Positions 43,926 to 52,144 of a stretch of 64,000 nucleotides of DNA are shown in pieces. Source of the DNA: HT1-32 sp040219025 (GTDB taxonomy: Bacteria > Pseudomonadota > Alphaproteobacteria > Rhodospirillales > HT1-32). Numbering within the stretch: position 1 is the first letter of the stretch; each line of letters starts with the position of its first letter. The DNA is taken from assembly GCA_040219025.1 (NCBI GenBank), contig JAVJTE010000020.1:868001-932000 (forward strand), in the 5' to 3' direction. The notes beneath the pieces are model-generated. The model had not been told where the DNA came from. It saw only the letters and a list, made by a program, of their open reading frames with translations, and ran no database searches. The position numbers and the translations under genes were made by a program.

Positions 43926-46000
43926 GCGACGAGACATCAGCCGGAGCGTTGTCACCCGACGAGGCGATTGCCGAGATCACGGCCCTGCGGGCGGAGGTCG
44001 AGCAGCTCAATCGCGCCTATTATCAGGACGATGACTCCCCGGCCAGTGATGCGGAATATGATACGAAGTTTCAACGGTTGCAGGAACTGGAAGCGGCCTT
44101 CCCCGAACTGGCGGACCCGGACAGCCCGACCCGGACCGTGGGCGCGGCACCGGCAGCGGGCTTTGCCAAGGTCACCCATTCTGTCCCCATGCTGTCACTC
44201 TCCAACGCTTTTTCGGAAGAGGATCTGACGGAGTTCTTTGCCCGGGTCCGCCGCTTTCTGGGCCTTGGTCCGGAGGATGCGGTCGATGTGACGGCAGAGC
44301 CGAAAATTGACGGCCTCAGCGCCTCGCTGCGCTATGAGCATGGCCGGTTTGTGCAGGGTGCAACACGCGGCGACGGCAGCGTCGGTGAAGACATCACGCG
44401 TAATCTTGAAACCCTGGATGATCTTCCGGATATGATTTCCGGTGCGCCTGAAGTCGTCGAAATCCGCGGCGAGATTTATATGAACGGCGAAGATTTTGCC
44501 GCCCTCAACAAGCGACAGCAGGAAGCGGGCGCGAAGATTTTTGCCAACCCGCGCAATGCGGCGGCGGGATCACTGCGCCAGAAGGACCCGGAAATTACCA
44601 GATCCCGGGCGCTGAAATTCTTCGCCTATTCCTGGGGCGAGGTGGCAGAACCTTTGGCGGAGACGCATGGCGGGGCGCTCGACCGGTTCCGGGACTGGGG
44701 TTTTACCGTCAACCCGGAGACCCGGATTGTCAGAAGTGTCAGCGAGGCGATGGATTTCTATCGTGATATCATGGCCCGCCGGGCCACCCTCGGCTACGAT
44801 ATCGACGGCATTGTCTACAAGGTCAACCGGCTGGACTGGCAGTCTCGCCTCGGCATGGTCAGCCGCGCCCCGCGCTGGGCTATTGCTCACAAGTTTCCGG
44901 CGGAAAAAGCGCAGACGATCATCGACTCGATCGACATTCAGGTCGGCCGCACCGGCGCGCTGACGCCGGTTGCGCGGCTGAAGCCGGTAACGGTTGGCGG
45001 TGTCGTGGTCAGCAACGCCACGCTGCATAATGCGGACGAGATCGAGCGCAAGGATATCCATATCGGTGATCTGGTGACGATCCAGCGGGCCGGTGATGTC
45101 ATCCCGCAGGTGGTCGAGGCGGTGCGCAGTCCGGAAAGCCATCCGGAGCGATACAGCTTCCCCGAGCTTTGCCCGGAATGCGGATCACAGGCAATGCGCG
45201 AGCCGGGTGAGGCGGTCACACGCTGTACCGGGGGGCTGGTCTGTCCGGCGCAGGCGGTCGAGCGGCTGAAGCATTTCGTTTCCCGTGATGCCTTCGATAT
45301 CGAGGGTTTTGGCGGCAGGACCATCGATTCCTTTTACCGTGACGGTATGGTCATGAACCCGGCGGATATCTTCACGCTGGCTGAACGTGACAAACGCTCC
45401 CTGACTCCGCTGTCCAAACGTGAAGGATGGGGCCGCACCTCGGCAGATAATCTGTTCAAGGCGATTGATGACCGTCGGACCATTCCGCTGGATCGCTTCA
45501 TTTTTGGTCTCGGCATCCGCCAGGTTGGGCAGGCCACGGCAAAGCTGCTGGCCCGGAATTACGGCTCCCTTGATGATTTGCGTTCTGCTATGGACCGGGC
45601 CGGGGATGAAACCGGCGATGATTACGCCCAGCTGCTCAATATTGACCAGATCGGCAAGGTGATGGCGGCGGATATCATCGGCTTCTTTGCCGAACAGCAT
45701 AACCGTGACCTGCTGGACCGGCTGACGGAACTGCTCGATATCCGGTCCTATGTTGCGCCGGCGACCGTTTCCTCCACTGTGTCGGGGAAAACAGTTGTCT
45801 TCACTGGAACGCTGGAGAAGATGACGCGCTCCGAAGCCAAGTCCCGGGCCGAGACGCTGGGCGCGAAAGTTGCCGGGTCGGTCTCGAAGAAGACGGACTA
45901 TGTGGTGGTCGGGGCCGATGCGGGGTCGAAGGCGAAGAAAGCTGCTGAACTCGGCGTCACCATATTGACCGAAGACGAATGGCTGGAGATGATTTCATGA
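43922..46000 (+). CDS. ligA: NAD-dependent DNA ligase LigA
   Basis: This 692-residue enzyme seals nicks using NAD. The N-terminal Ia domain contains RAYYQDDDSPASDAEYD; the adenylated lysine is K128 in EPKIDGLS; then come the OB fold, a four-cysteine zinc finger (CPECG...CTGGLVCP), helix-hairpin-helix motifs, and a C-terminal BRCT domain (GKTVVFTGTLEKMTRSEAK). ATG 43922 overlaps the recN stop; the longer open frame overlaps recN and is not coding. Confidence 0.97.
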   Translation: MSDETSAGALSPDEAIAEITALRAEVEQLNRAYYQDDDSPASDAEYDTKFQRLQELEAAFPELADPDSPTRTVGAAPAAGFAKVTHSVPMLSLSNAFSEEDLTEFFARVRRFLGLGPEDAVDVTAEPKIDGLSASLRYEHGRFVQGATRGDGSVGEDITRNLETLDDLPDMISGAPEVVEIRGEIYMNGEDFAALNKRQQEAGAKIFANPRNAAAGSLRQKDPEITRSRALKFFAYSWGEVAEPLAETHGGALDRFRDWGFTVNPETRIVRSVSEAMDFYRDIMARRATLGYDIDGIVYKVNRLDWQSRLGMVSRAPRWAIAHKFPAEKAQTIIDSIDIQVGRTGALTPVARLKPVTVGGVVVSNATLHNADEIERKDIHIGDLVTIQRAGDVIPQVVEAVRSPESHPERYSFPELCPECGSQAMREPGEAVTRCTGGLVCPAQAVERLKHFVSRDAFDIEGFGGRTIDSFYRDGMVMNPADIFTLAERDKRSLTPLSKREGWGRTSADNLFKAIDDRRTIPLDRFIFGLGIRQVGQATAKLLARNYGSLDDLRSAMDRAGDETGDDYAQLLNIDQIGKVMAADIIGFFAEQHNRDLLDRLTELLDIRSYVAPATVSSTVSGKTVVFTGTLEKMTRSEAKSRAETLGAKVAGSVSKKTDYVVVGADAGSKAKKAAELGVTILTEDEWLEMIS

Positions 46001-46707
46001 CGATGCTGCCCCACGAACGCGTTCTCGTCGGTATCGATACCACCGACTGTGACAAGGCGATGCGGATTGCAACATCGGTCACCGGCTCGGTCGGCGGGGT
46101 GAAGCTTGGCAAGGAATTCTTCGTCTCGAACGGGCCGGAGGGTGTGCGCCGCGTGACGGCTGGCGGTGCGCCGCTGTTCCTTGATCTGAAATGGCACGAT
46201 ATTCCGAATACGGTAGCCGGTGCGGTCAGGGCATCACTGCCGATGAACCCGATGATCGTCAATGTCCATGCGTCCGGTGGCCCGGCGATGATGAAGGCTG
46301 CTGCCGAAGCTGCTGCGGCTGCGGGTGCAGACCGCCCGATGGTGATCGCCGTTACCGTGCTGACCAGCATGGCGGAAGATGACCTTGCCGCCGTCGGCAT
46401 GGACCGGGACATGCCGGGGCAGGTCGTGCGCCTTGCCATGCTGGCAAAGGATTGCGGGCTGGACGGGGTGGTTTGCTCGCCAAAGGAAATCCGGATGGTG
46501 AAGGAAGCCTGTGGCCCTGATTTCAAATGTATCGTGCCGGGTATCCGCCCTGTCTGGGCAGCAGCAAACGACCAGAAACGGATTGCCACGCCTGCTCAGG
46601 CGGTGGCAGATGGTGCTGACTATATTGTCATCGGCCGGCCGATTACCGCCGCCGCCGACCCGGCAGCGGCGGCCCGGAAAGTCGCTGACGAACTGAAACC
46701 GGCGTGA
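45997..46707 (+). CDS. pyrF: Orotidine 5'-phosphate decarboxylase
   Basis: This 236-residue TIM-barrel enzyme makes UMP from OMP. The catalytic D63-x-K65-x2-D68 array (LDLKWHDIPNTV) is intact, and the phosphate-binding IVPGIRP and IVIGRPIT segments are present. The start ATG 45997 overlaps the ligA stop (ATGA); the first in-frame ATG at 45979 lies inside ligA. The stop overlaps trpF. Confidence 0.95.
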   Translation: MTMLPHERVLVGIDTTDCDKAMRIATSVTGSVGGVKLGKEFFVSNGPEGVRRVTAGGAPLFLDLKWHDIPNTVAGAVRASLPMNPMIVNVHASGGPAMMKAAAEAAAAAGADRPMVIAVTVLTSMAEDDLAAVGMDRDMPGQVVRLAMLAKDCGLDGVVCSPKEIRMVKEACGPDFKCIVPGIRPVWAAANDQKRIATPAQAVADGADYIVIGRPITAAADPAAAARKVADELKPA

Positions 46708-47348
46708 GTGCGAAGGCAAAAATCTGCGGTCTGAATGACCTGACCTCGGTTCGTGCTGCGGTTGACGGCGGTGCGGCCTATGTCGGTTTTGTTTTCTTCC
46801 CGCCGTCGCCGCGCAGCCTGAAACTGCCGCTGGCCGGTGACCTTGCCCGGGCGGCAGGGACGGGGGTGATCCGTGTCGGCCTGTTCGTGAACCCGGACGA
46901 TGACCTGTTGAAGGAAACGCTCGATGCGGTGCCGCTCGACATGATCCAGCTGCATGGCAAGGAAACGCCGGACCGGGTGGCCGCTGTCAGATCCCGCTTC
47001 GGCAAGCCGGTGATGAAAGCCTGCGGCATTTCATCGGGCGAGGATATCCGGGCGGCCCGCGCCTATCTGCCGGTTGCCGACCGCATCCTGTTCGATGCAA
47101 AACCACCGAAGCGCGATGACGCATTGCCCGGCGGGAATGCGGAAACATTCGACTGGTCGCTGCTGACCAGTGCGGACTGGCCCGGCCCCTGGATGCTGGC
47201 CGGCGGGCTGGATGCGGAGAATGTTGCCTCTGCCATTCGCCAGACCCGGGCGACCGATGTCGACATATCCTCCGGTGTGGAAGACAAGCCCGGCCGCAAG
47301 AACCCGGAGAAGATCCGGCTGTTCCTGAAAGCGGTTGCGGGCCGGTAG
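46704..47348 (+). CDS. trpF: Phosphoribosylanthranilate isomerase
   Basis: This 214-residue TIM-barrel enzyme does the third step of tryptophan synthesis. KICGLNDLTSVRAAVDGGAAYVGFVF contains the catalytic Cys; the catalytic Asp and the phosphate site are in DAKPPKRDDALPGG and DISSGVEDKPGRK. The start is GTG 46704, overlapping pyrF. In many alphaproteobacteria it is followed by trpB and trpA; here it is the last gene of the run, which ends 40 bases from a convergent gene. Confidence 0.95.
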   Translation: MSAKAKICGLNDLTSVRAAVDGGAAYVGFVFFPPSPRSLKLPLAGDLARAAGTGVIRVGLFVNPDDDLLKETLDAVPLDMIQLHGKETPDRVAAVRSRFGKPVMKACGISSGEDIRAARAYLPVADRILFDAKPPKRDDALPGGNAETFDWSLLTSADWPGPWMLAGGLDAENVASAIRQTRATDVDISSGVEDKPGRKNPEKIRLFLKAVAGR

Positions 47349-47387
47349 TCCTGGCGTCCTGAACCTGAGTCAGGGCAACAATGAAGG

Positions 47388-47990
47388 CTATGGCGTCTGT
47401 AGCACCACAAGCCCCAGCATCATCAGTGACAGGGCGGTCAGCCAGGCGGCGGCGATGCGGAGCGCAATCTGCATCCAGAACTTTTTAGCCCGGGTGGCCA
47501 GCCATCCCGCATTGAAACAGATCAGCAGGACCGCGAGGGCCGCCGCGATGATTCCGGTCGTGCTGTCACCGGTCAGCCGGGCATGCAGAATCGTTTCATG
47601 GCCGGCCAGCCCGCCCGCCAGCAAGGCCATGGCTGCACAGAACAGGGTTGGCAGGCGCATATTCAGCGCCGCCAGCAGGGCGAGGACCGATGACAAAGCG
47701 AGGTACGGAAGATAGGGAAGCAGGGTGGCCTGTTCGTCCAGTACAGCGACGGTGCCGCCGGAGAGCAGCCCCGCCAGCAGCAGGCCGGTCGCCCGGTGGA
47801 GATGCCGTCTGCCCTGCTGACCGGCCCACAGGCCCAGCGCCAGCAACAGCATGATCTGGTTGGGGGCAAGGACCGGGTGCAGCAGCCCGGCAGAAAACGG
47901 GTCGAGGCCCCCGGCGACCGGATGCGCTATTGCTGCGCCCGGCACCAGCAGCAGAAGCGCGGTCAGGGCCGGAAGGTCGCGCCGCGTCAC
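47388..47990 (-). CDS. HupE/UreJ-like membrane protein, diverged copy
   Basis: This 200-residue protein has a signal-like N-terminus and about six hydrophobic segments. GLDPFSAGLLHPVLAPNQ is related to the HupE/UreJ signature HPxxGxDH, but the last two ligands are N44 and Q45 in place of Asp-His (H38 is kept). It may not transport nickel or cobalt as the typical family does. GTG 47990 overlaps the stop of the canonical copy. Confidence 0.75.
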   Translation of the reverse strand: MTRRDLPALTALLLLVPGAAIAHPVAGGLDPFSAGLLHPVLAPNQIMLLLALGLWAGQQGRRHLHRATGLLLAGLLSGGTVAVLDEQATLLPYLPYLALSSVLALLAALNMRLPTLFCAAMALLAGGLAGHETILHARLTGDSTTGIIAAALAVLLICFNAGWLATRAKKFWMQIALRIAAAWLTALSLMMLGLVVLQTP

Positions 47991-48616
47991 ACGGTTACGT
48001 AGAGGAAATAGAGGCCGATGGCGGCAATAACACCGCCGATACTCCGCACCGCCCGCAGACCATTCGGTGCCAGCAGCAGGAGACCAAGGCCCATGCCGCA
48101 GAGATGCAGCAGCCCGGTGGTCAGGACAAATCCGGCGGCATAGGCAAACGGATTGGCCGCATCCGGCAGTTCCATCCCGTGGGCGTGGCCGTGGATGACG
48201 GCAAAGACTGCGACAATGATCGCGGCGATCCAGTGGGGAGTCCGTTTCGCCAGCGCGATGGCACCGCCGATGATGAGGATGGAAAGGGCAATGCCTGCTT
48301 CCTCCCCGGGCAGAAACAGGCCTGCCATCCCGGTGAGGGCGGACATCGCCATAACCACCGGAAAGATCACCGGCAGCAGCCAGAGCGCCGGTGCGCCCAG
48401 CAACGCGCCCCAGAGGCCGACAGCGACCATGGCTACCAGATGGTCCAGCCCGAACAGGGGATGAACCAGTCCGGCAATCAGCCCGTCGGCAGCGCTGCCA
48501 CCTTCATGCGCTTCGACAACCGAGCCGGTGAACAGGGCTGCGACAATGGTAATCAGGCCGACCAGATAACGCAGCTCAATGGTCAGCAAAGGCTCGGCGG
48601 GTTCTGTGGTCATCAT
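47987..48616 (-). CDS. HupE/UreJ family nickel/cobalt transporter-like protein
   Basis: This 209-residue membrane protein has about seven hydrophobic segments. The metal-binding signature HPLFGLDH (H52, D58, H59) is complete, and VIHGHAHGMELP adds a His-rich loop typical of HupE/UreJ permeases. These import nickel or cobalt in several bacteria. It begins directly after the serB stop with no gap, so it is probably co-transcribed with serB. No urease or hydrogenase genes are in the window. Confidence 0.85.
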   Translation of the reverse strand: MMTTEPAEPLLTIELRYLVGLITIVAALFTGSVVEAHEGGSAADGLIAGLVHPLFGLDHLVAMVAVGLWGALLGAPALWLLPVIFPVVMAMSALTGMAGLFLPGEEAGIALSILIIGGAIALAKRTPHWIAAIIVAVFAVIHGHAHGMELPDAANPFAYAAGFVLTTGLLHLCGMGLGLLLLAPNGLRAVRSIGGVIAAIGLYFLYVTV

Positions 48617-49525
48617 TCAACTCTGCCCGGGTGTGATGATCTCTGCCTGACGGTAGCCCTGAATATAAAGCAGGGCCGTCAGGTCGGAATGATCAACCTT
48701 GGTGCGGATCGTATCACGGACCACAGGTTTTGCGCGATAGGCAATGCCCATTCCGGCGGCGGCCAGCATCTTGATGTCATTAGCACCATCACCGACAGCC
48801 ATCGTCAGTTCCGGGTCCAGCCCGCCGGCCACCGCCATCTGGTTCAGCGCCTGCAGCTTGCGGTCCGGTGACAGGATCGGTTCGATGACGCGTCCGGTCA
48901 GCAGGCCATCCTGTTCATCAAGGATGTTGGCTTCATGGTAGTCAAAGCCCAGACGTTCTTTCACCCGGCGGGTGAAATAGGTGAAGCCGCCGGAAACCAG
49001 TGCGGTATAGGCACCATGATGGCGCATGGTGGCGATCAGGGTTGCGGCACCCGGCATCAGCTGCAGCGCCTTGTAGGTTTCCGCCATCAGCGTCGCATCG
49101 ACGCCGTTCAGCATAGCGACCCGTTCGCGCAGGGAATCGGCAAACCCCAGCTTGCCGTTCATCGCCCGGCGGGTGATCTCTGTAATAGCCTTGCCGACCC
49201 CGGCCAGCGCGGCAAGCTCGTCGAGGGTCTCGCCGGTGACGATGGTCGAATCCATGTCTGCCACCAGCAGTTTTTTCCGGCGGTCCCAGACCGACTGCGC
49301 AATGGCATCGACCGGGGCCTGCTGCAACGCCTGACGGGCGGTTGATTCCGCCCGTCCGGGGGCAAAGCGGGAAAAGCCGATATCGCAGGCAATATCCTGA
49401 TGCAGCCAGTCAGGCGACCCGACATCAGCGCCCTGACCGGCCAGCTCCTGACGCACCCTGTCGACGATGTCCTGCGACAGACAGGGCTTCGCCGGGTCGG
49501 TGATCAGTGTCAGGACAAAGTCCAT
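48617..49525 (-). CDS. serB: Phosphoserine phosphatase SerB
   Basis: This 302-residue HAD enzyme releases serine from O-phosphoserine. An N-terminal ACT-like region (about residues 1-80) precedes the catalytic motif VADMDSTIVTGET (D90 nucleophile, D92). SGGFTYF and AVGDGANDIKMLAAAGMGIAY are the later HAD motifs. It leads a minus-strand operon with two HupE/UreJ proteins. The 122-base gap upstream to 49648 shows nothing I can name. Confidence 0.95.
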   Translation of the reverse strand: MDFVLTLITDPAKPCLSQDIVDRVRQELAGQGADVGSPDWLHQDIACDIGFSRFAPGRAESTARQALQQAPVDAIAQSVWDRRKKLLVADMDSTIVTGETLDELAALAGVGKAITEITRRAMNGKLGFADSLRERVAMLNGVDATLMAETYKALQLMPGAATLIATMRHHGAYTALVSGGFTYFTRRVKERLGFDYHEANILDEQDGLLTGRVIEPILSPDRKLQALNQMAVAGGLDPELTMAVGDGANDIKMLAAAGMGIAYRAKPVVRDTIRTKVDHSDLTALLYIQGYRQAEIITPGQS

Positions 49526-49647
49526 GTCAGGGGCTCCGAAGCGTTGGGCAGATCATTTCCCGCCAGCCTATACAGGTCCGGCCCGGTGCCGTCATCTGTT
49601 CTGTGAACCGACTCCGGGTCTGTCAGCAAAGGTGCAGCAGGATCCGG

Positions 49648-50394
49648 TTATTCCGCCGGCCTGAATGGCCGGGCGTGAATTTTGGTCTGATGGCCGACAT
49701 CGGCTTTTGCGCCATCGGGCTGCAGGCCGCGGTAATAGCCTTTCTGCCAGCGTTCCGCATGGGCGTTGCTGCCTTCCTTCGGCAGCTCGTCGAGAAAACC
49801 GCGACGGGACTGGTTCCAGGTTTCGTATTGCTTCTGCGCCTCCGGATCATCTTCAAGATTGCGGATTTCCGGCTCGGTCGCATCAATGATTCCGCGCCCG
49901 ACGGGGAAGAAAAAGCAGAACGGCTCGCCTTTTTCGAACCGGACGGGATGGTTGGCCCGGGTGAACAACCAGTTCATCGTGAAGGTATAGGGTGCCCAGT
50001 CAGTTTCGATCAGGCCGGTCAGCGGTTGCAGGGCATCCTTCGGCGCATTCGGCGGGCCGCTGGCCCAGAGATTGAGGCCGGGATCTGTCCGGAACAGATA
50101 GCCGGTATGGAAGGTCAGCACGCCCGAGCCGAAATGGCTGATGACAAAATGCGAATTACCACCGACACCATCGAAGCGCAGGGTAATGGCATTCTTGCCG
50201 GTGCGCCCGTTCCACACCGCCTCGAACCCTTCCGGGCAGGTGATTTCCCAACCGTGAGAGTTGGCAATGGTCAGCGGCAGGCAGCGATAGCCGTAAGCCG
50301 CCGGCAGCTCATCCATCCAGACCCGGCCTGACGGGGCGGGCCGGATATCAGGGGTGACGGCGGCAGGTTGCGTCGGATAGGCGATCAGCTTCAT
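49648..50394 (-). CDS. DUF6065 family protein
   Basis: This 248-residue soluble protein contains CPEGFEAVWNGRTG, SHFGSGVLTFHTGYLFRT, LWASGPPNAPKDALQPLTGLIETDW and PFTMNW-like segments typical of DUF6065. Function is unknown; the family is often seen in natural-product or oxidative metabolism neighbourhoods. The start at MKLIAYPTQ (50394) is chosen; the frame runs further to 50484 into the neighbouring gene. It follows the MmgE/PrpD gene by 40 bases on the same strand. Confidence 0.75.
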   Translation of the reverse strand: MKLIAYPTQPAAVTPDIRPAPSGRVWMDELPAAYGYRCLPLTIANSHGWEITCPEGFEAVWNGRTGKNAITLRFDGVGGNSHFVISHFGSGVLTFHTGYLFRTDPGLNLWASGPPNAPKDALQPLTGLIETDWAPYTFTMNWLFTRANHPVRFEKGEPFCFFFPVGRGIIDATEPEIRNLEDDPEAQKQYETWNQSRRGFLDELPKEGSNAHAERWQKGYYRGLQPDGAKADVGHQTKIHARPFRPAE

Positions 50395-50434
50395 GAGAGA
50401 TCCTGTCTCCGGGACTTCTGTGTTTTGCTGGCCA

Positions 50435-51781
50435 TCATGATGCGGATGACAACGGGCGCAGCAGGTCGCGGATATCGGCGACATCTTCCAGGCTCATGAT
50501 GCCGTCATGGAGGTTTTGGGCAACCTCCGGGGTGAGCAGACGTGATGCCAGTTCATAATATTTCTCGACCAGTTCAGCCTCGCTGTACGGGTCTTCGCTG
50601 TCGCCACGGTTGGTTTTTGTCTCGCCCGTTGCGGTCGTGCCGTCGCTAAAGGTGATCACCACCCGGGCAGGCCGGAAATCCGGCATCATGGCGGTCAGGC
50701 TGTGGTCTTCGCGGACAATCACCCGGTCGGCGAGGTCCTGAATATCGTCACGTCGGATGGCCTCCCAGGTGAAACTGCCGACGCCGGAGGTGCCGTGAAT
50801 GATGGTGGTTGCAATGGCGAAGGGCAGGGAGAACTTTCCGGCGAGCGTGTTCTGCGGGTTCTGGTCATCCAGTTCCACCGCCAGCGAATAGGTTTCGACA
50901 TCGACCCGGGCAATTTCGTCGGCCCGCAATGTCCGTTTCGTACCGACCTTCGCCAGTGCATCCAGCGCCCCGTGATTATACCGGCAGCAGGCATGACGCT
51001 TGAAATAATTCCGGGTGATCTCCCAGCGTTCACCCAGTTCACGGGTCATTTCACCGGGGGTGAAGCTCTCGGAAATCACCTTGCCCCAGACCGAGGACAG
51101 GCCGTCCTTCTCACCGGTGAATCCGGCCTGCAGCATGTCCCAGCACATCAGCCCGATCTGTCCGGAAAAGCCGGAGAAACTGTTCCGCACGGTGCCGCCC
51201 TGCAGCATCGTCTGGCGGCTGGTGGTCAGGCCCAGCGAGGAGGAGATATTGATGACCTCCCGGAACTGCACTGCATCTGCCCGCATCATCTTTGCCACGG
51301 CGACCGCCGCACCCGTGGTTCCCCATGTACCGTGCGGATGCATGGAGGGGCGTATCTTTGCCGCCATCCCGATCCGTGCCCCAACCTCATAACCAAGGGT
51401 GACCGCCAGCAGGACATCACGGCCATTGCGGCCCATCGCCTCGGCTAGTGCCAGTGCGGCGGGCACCACATGGATGCCCGGATGGCCACGGCTGAACTGA
51501 TTGCCCTCATCCATTTCAAGAAAGGTTCCGGCAGTGCCGTTCAGAAAAGCAGCTTTCGACGCATCAACCCGCAGGCCGGCCCCCAGCACGGTTGATGACC
51601 CGCCGCCATTCCCGGCCATCCGGGCCACCAGCCGCTGCATTTCCGGCTCCGCCGCCCCGCCGATAACGGCGGCGACACAATCGGCAATCACAAACCGCGC
51701 CCGCTCCAGCACCGCCTCCGGCAGATCGTCGAAGGTGGTGTTTTCGAGGAACAGACTGAGGTCGTCGAGATAGTCAGGCAT
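50435..51781 (-). CDS. MmgE/PrpD family protein
   Basis: This 448-residue protein belongs to the MmgE/PrpD family, which includes 2-methylcitrate dehydratase and cis-aconitate decarboxylase. ADCVAAVIGGAAEPEM, NGTAGTFLEMDEGNQFSRGHPGIHVVPAALALAEA, GYEVGARIG and the HPHGTWGTTGAAVAVAKMM segment with its conserved His residues are present. Methylcitrate synthase and lyase genes are absent, so the real substrate is open. Likely in one operon with DUF6065. Confidence 0.88.
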   Translation of the reverse strand: MPDYLDDLSLFLENTTFDDLPEAVLERARFVIADCVAAVIGGAAEPEMQRLVARMAGNGGGSSTVLGAGLRVDASKAAFLNGTAGTFLEMDEGNQFSRGHPGIHVVPAALALAEAMGRNGRDVLLAVTLGYEVGARIGMAAKIRPSMHPHGTWGTTGAAVAVAKMMRADAVQFREVINISSSLGLTTSRQTMLQGGTVRNSFSGFSGQIGLMCWDMLQAGFTGEKDGLSSVWGKVISESFTPGEMTRELGERWEITRNYFKRHACCRYNHGALDALAKVGTKRTLRADEIARVDVETYSLAVELDDQNPQNTLAGKFSLPFAIATTIIHGTSGVGSFTWEAIRRDDIQDLADRVIVREDHSLTAMMPDFRPARVVITFSDGTTATGETKTNRGDSEDPYSEAELVEKYYELASRLLTPEVAQNLHDGIMSLEDVADIRDLLRPLSSAS

Positions 51782-51913
51782 TCGGGCCGTCTCCGTTCAT
51801 GTCGGCCTGCATGTTAATGCAGCCAAACCCCACTCCCAAGCCTGTGACACTAAATCAGTTACCGAAGACCACGGAAGCCAGACATCAGAAATGACAAAAA
51901 ATCTGTCAGACCC

Positions 51914-51995
51914 ATGTCATCCCGTCGGAAGCCGGGATCCAGCCATGACGCCGGTATTTGTGATGGCGGGGCCCCGGCTTTCGCCGGGATGACAT
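51914..51995. repeat. 82-base bipartite inverted repeat element (best copy)
   Basis: ATGTCATCCC at 51914 and its exact reverse complement GGGATGACAT ending at 51995 bound two inverted units of about 33 bases. The units are nearly the same sequence (both include AAGCCGGG) around a spacer of about 16 bases. It has the same length as the copy at 16653-16734. It lies in the 363-base gap between the MmgE/PrpD start and the xsc stop; the rest of that gap holds only the xsc terminator. Confidence 0.8.
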
Positions 51996-52083
51996 CTTTT
52001 GGGGTAAGTTCGGGAAGTCTCTTACGGCCCGGCGGCGAGAGGGCGGGGGTAAGCAGCTATCACTGACCCGATGACACAAACAA

Positions 52084-52118
52084 AAAGCCCGCGCCTCCGG
52101 GCGGGAGGCGCGGGCTTT
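52084..52118 (-). terminator. Strong Rho-independent terminator of xsc
   Basis: A perfect 15-base-pair stem (52084-52098 with 52104-52118) encloses a five-base loop. On the minus strand it is followed by a run of Ts (TTTTTG through the stem end). It is 27 bases after the xsc stop codon. This is the clearest terminator in the window. Confidence 0.9.
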
Positions 52119-52144
52119 GATGTCAGCCTTCAGAAGGGCGGTGG

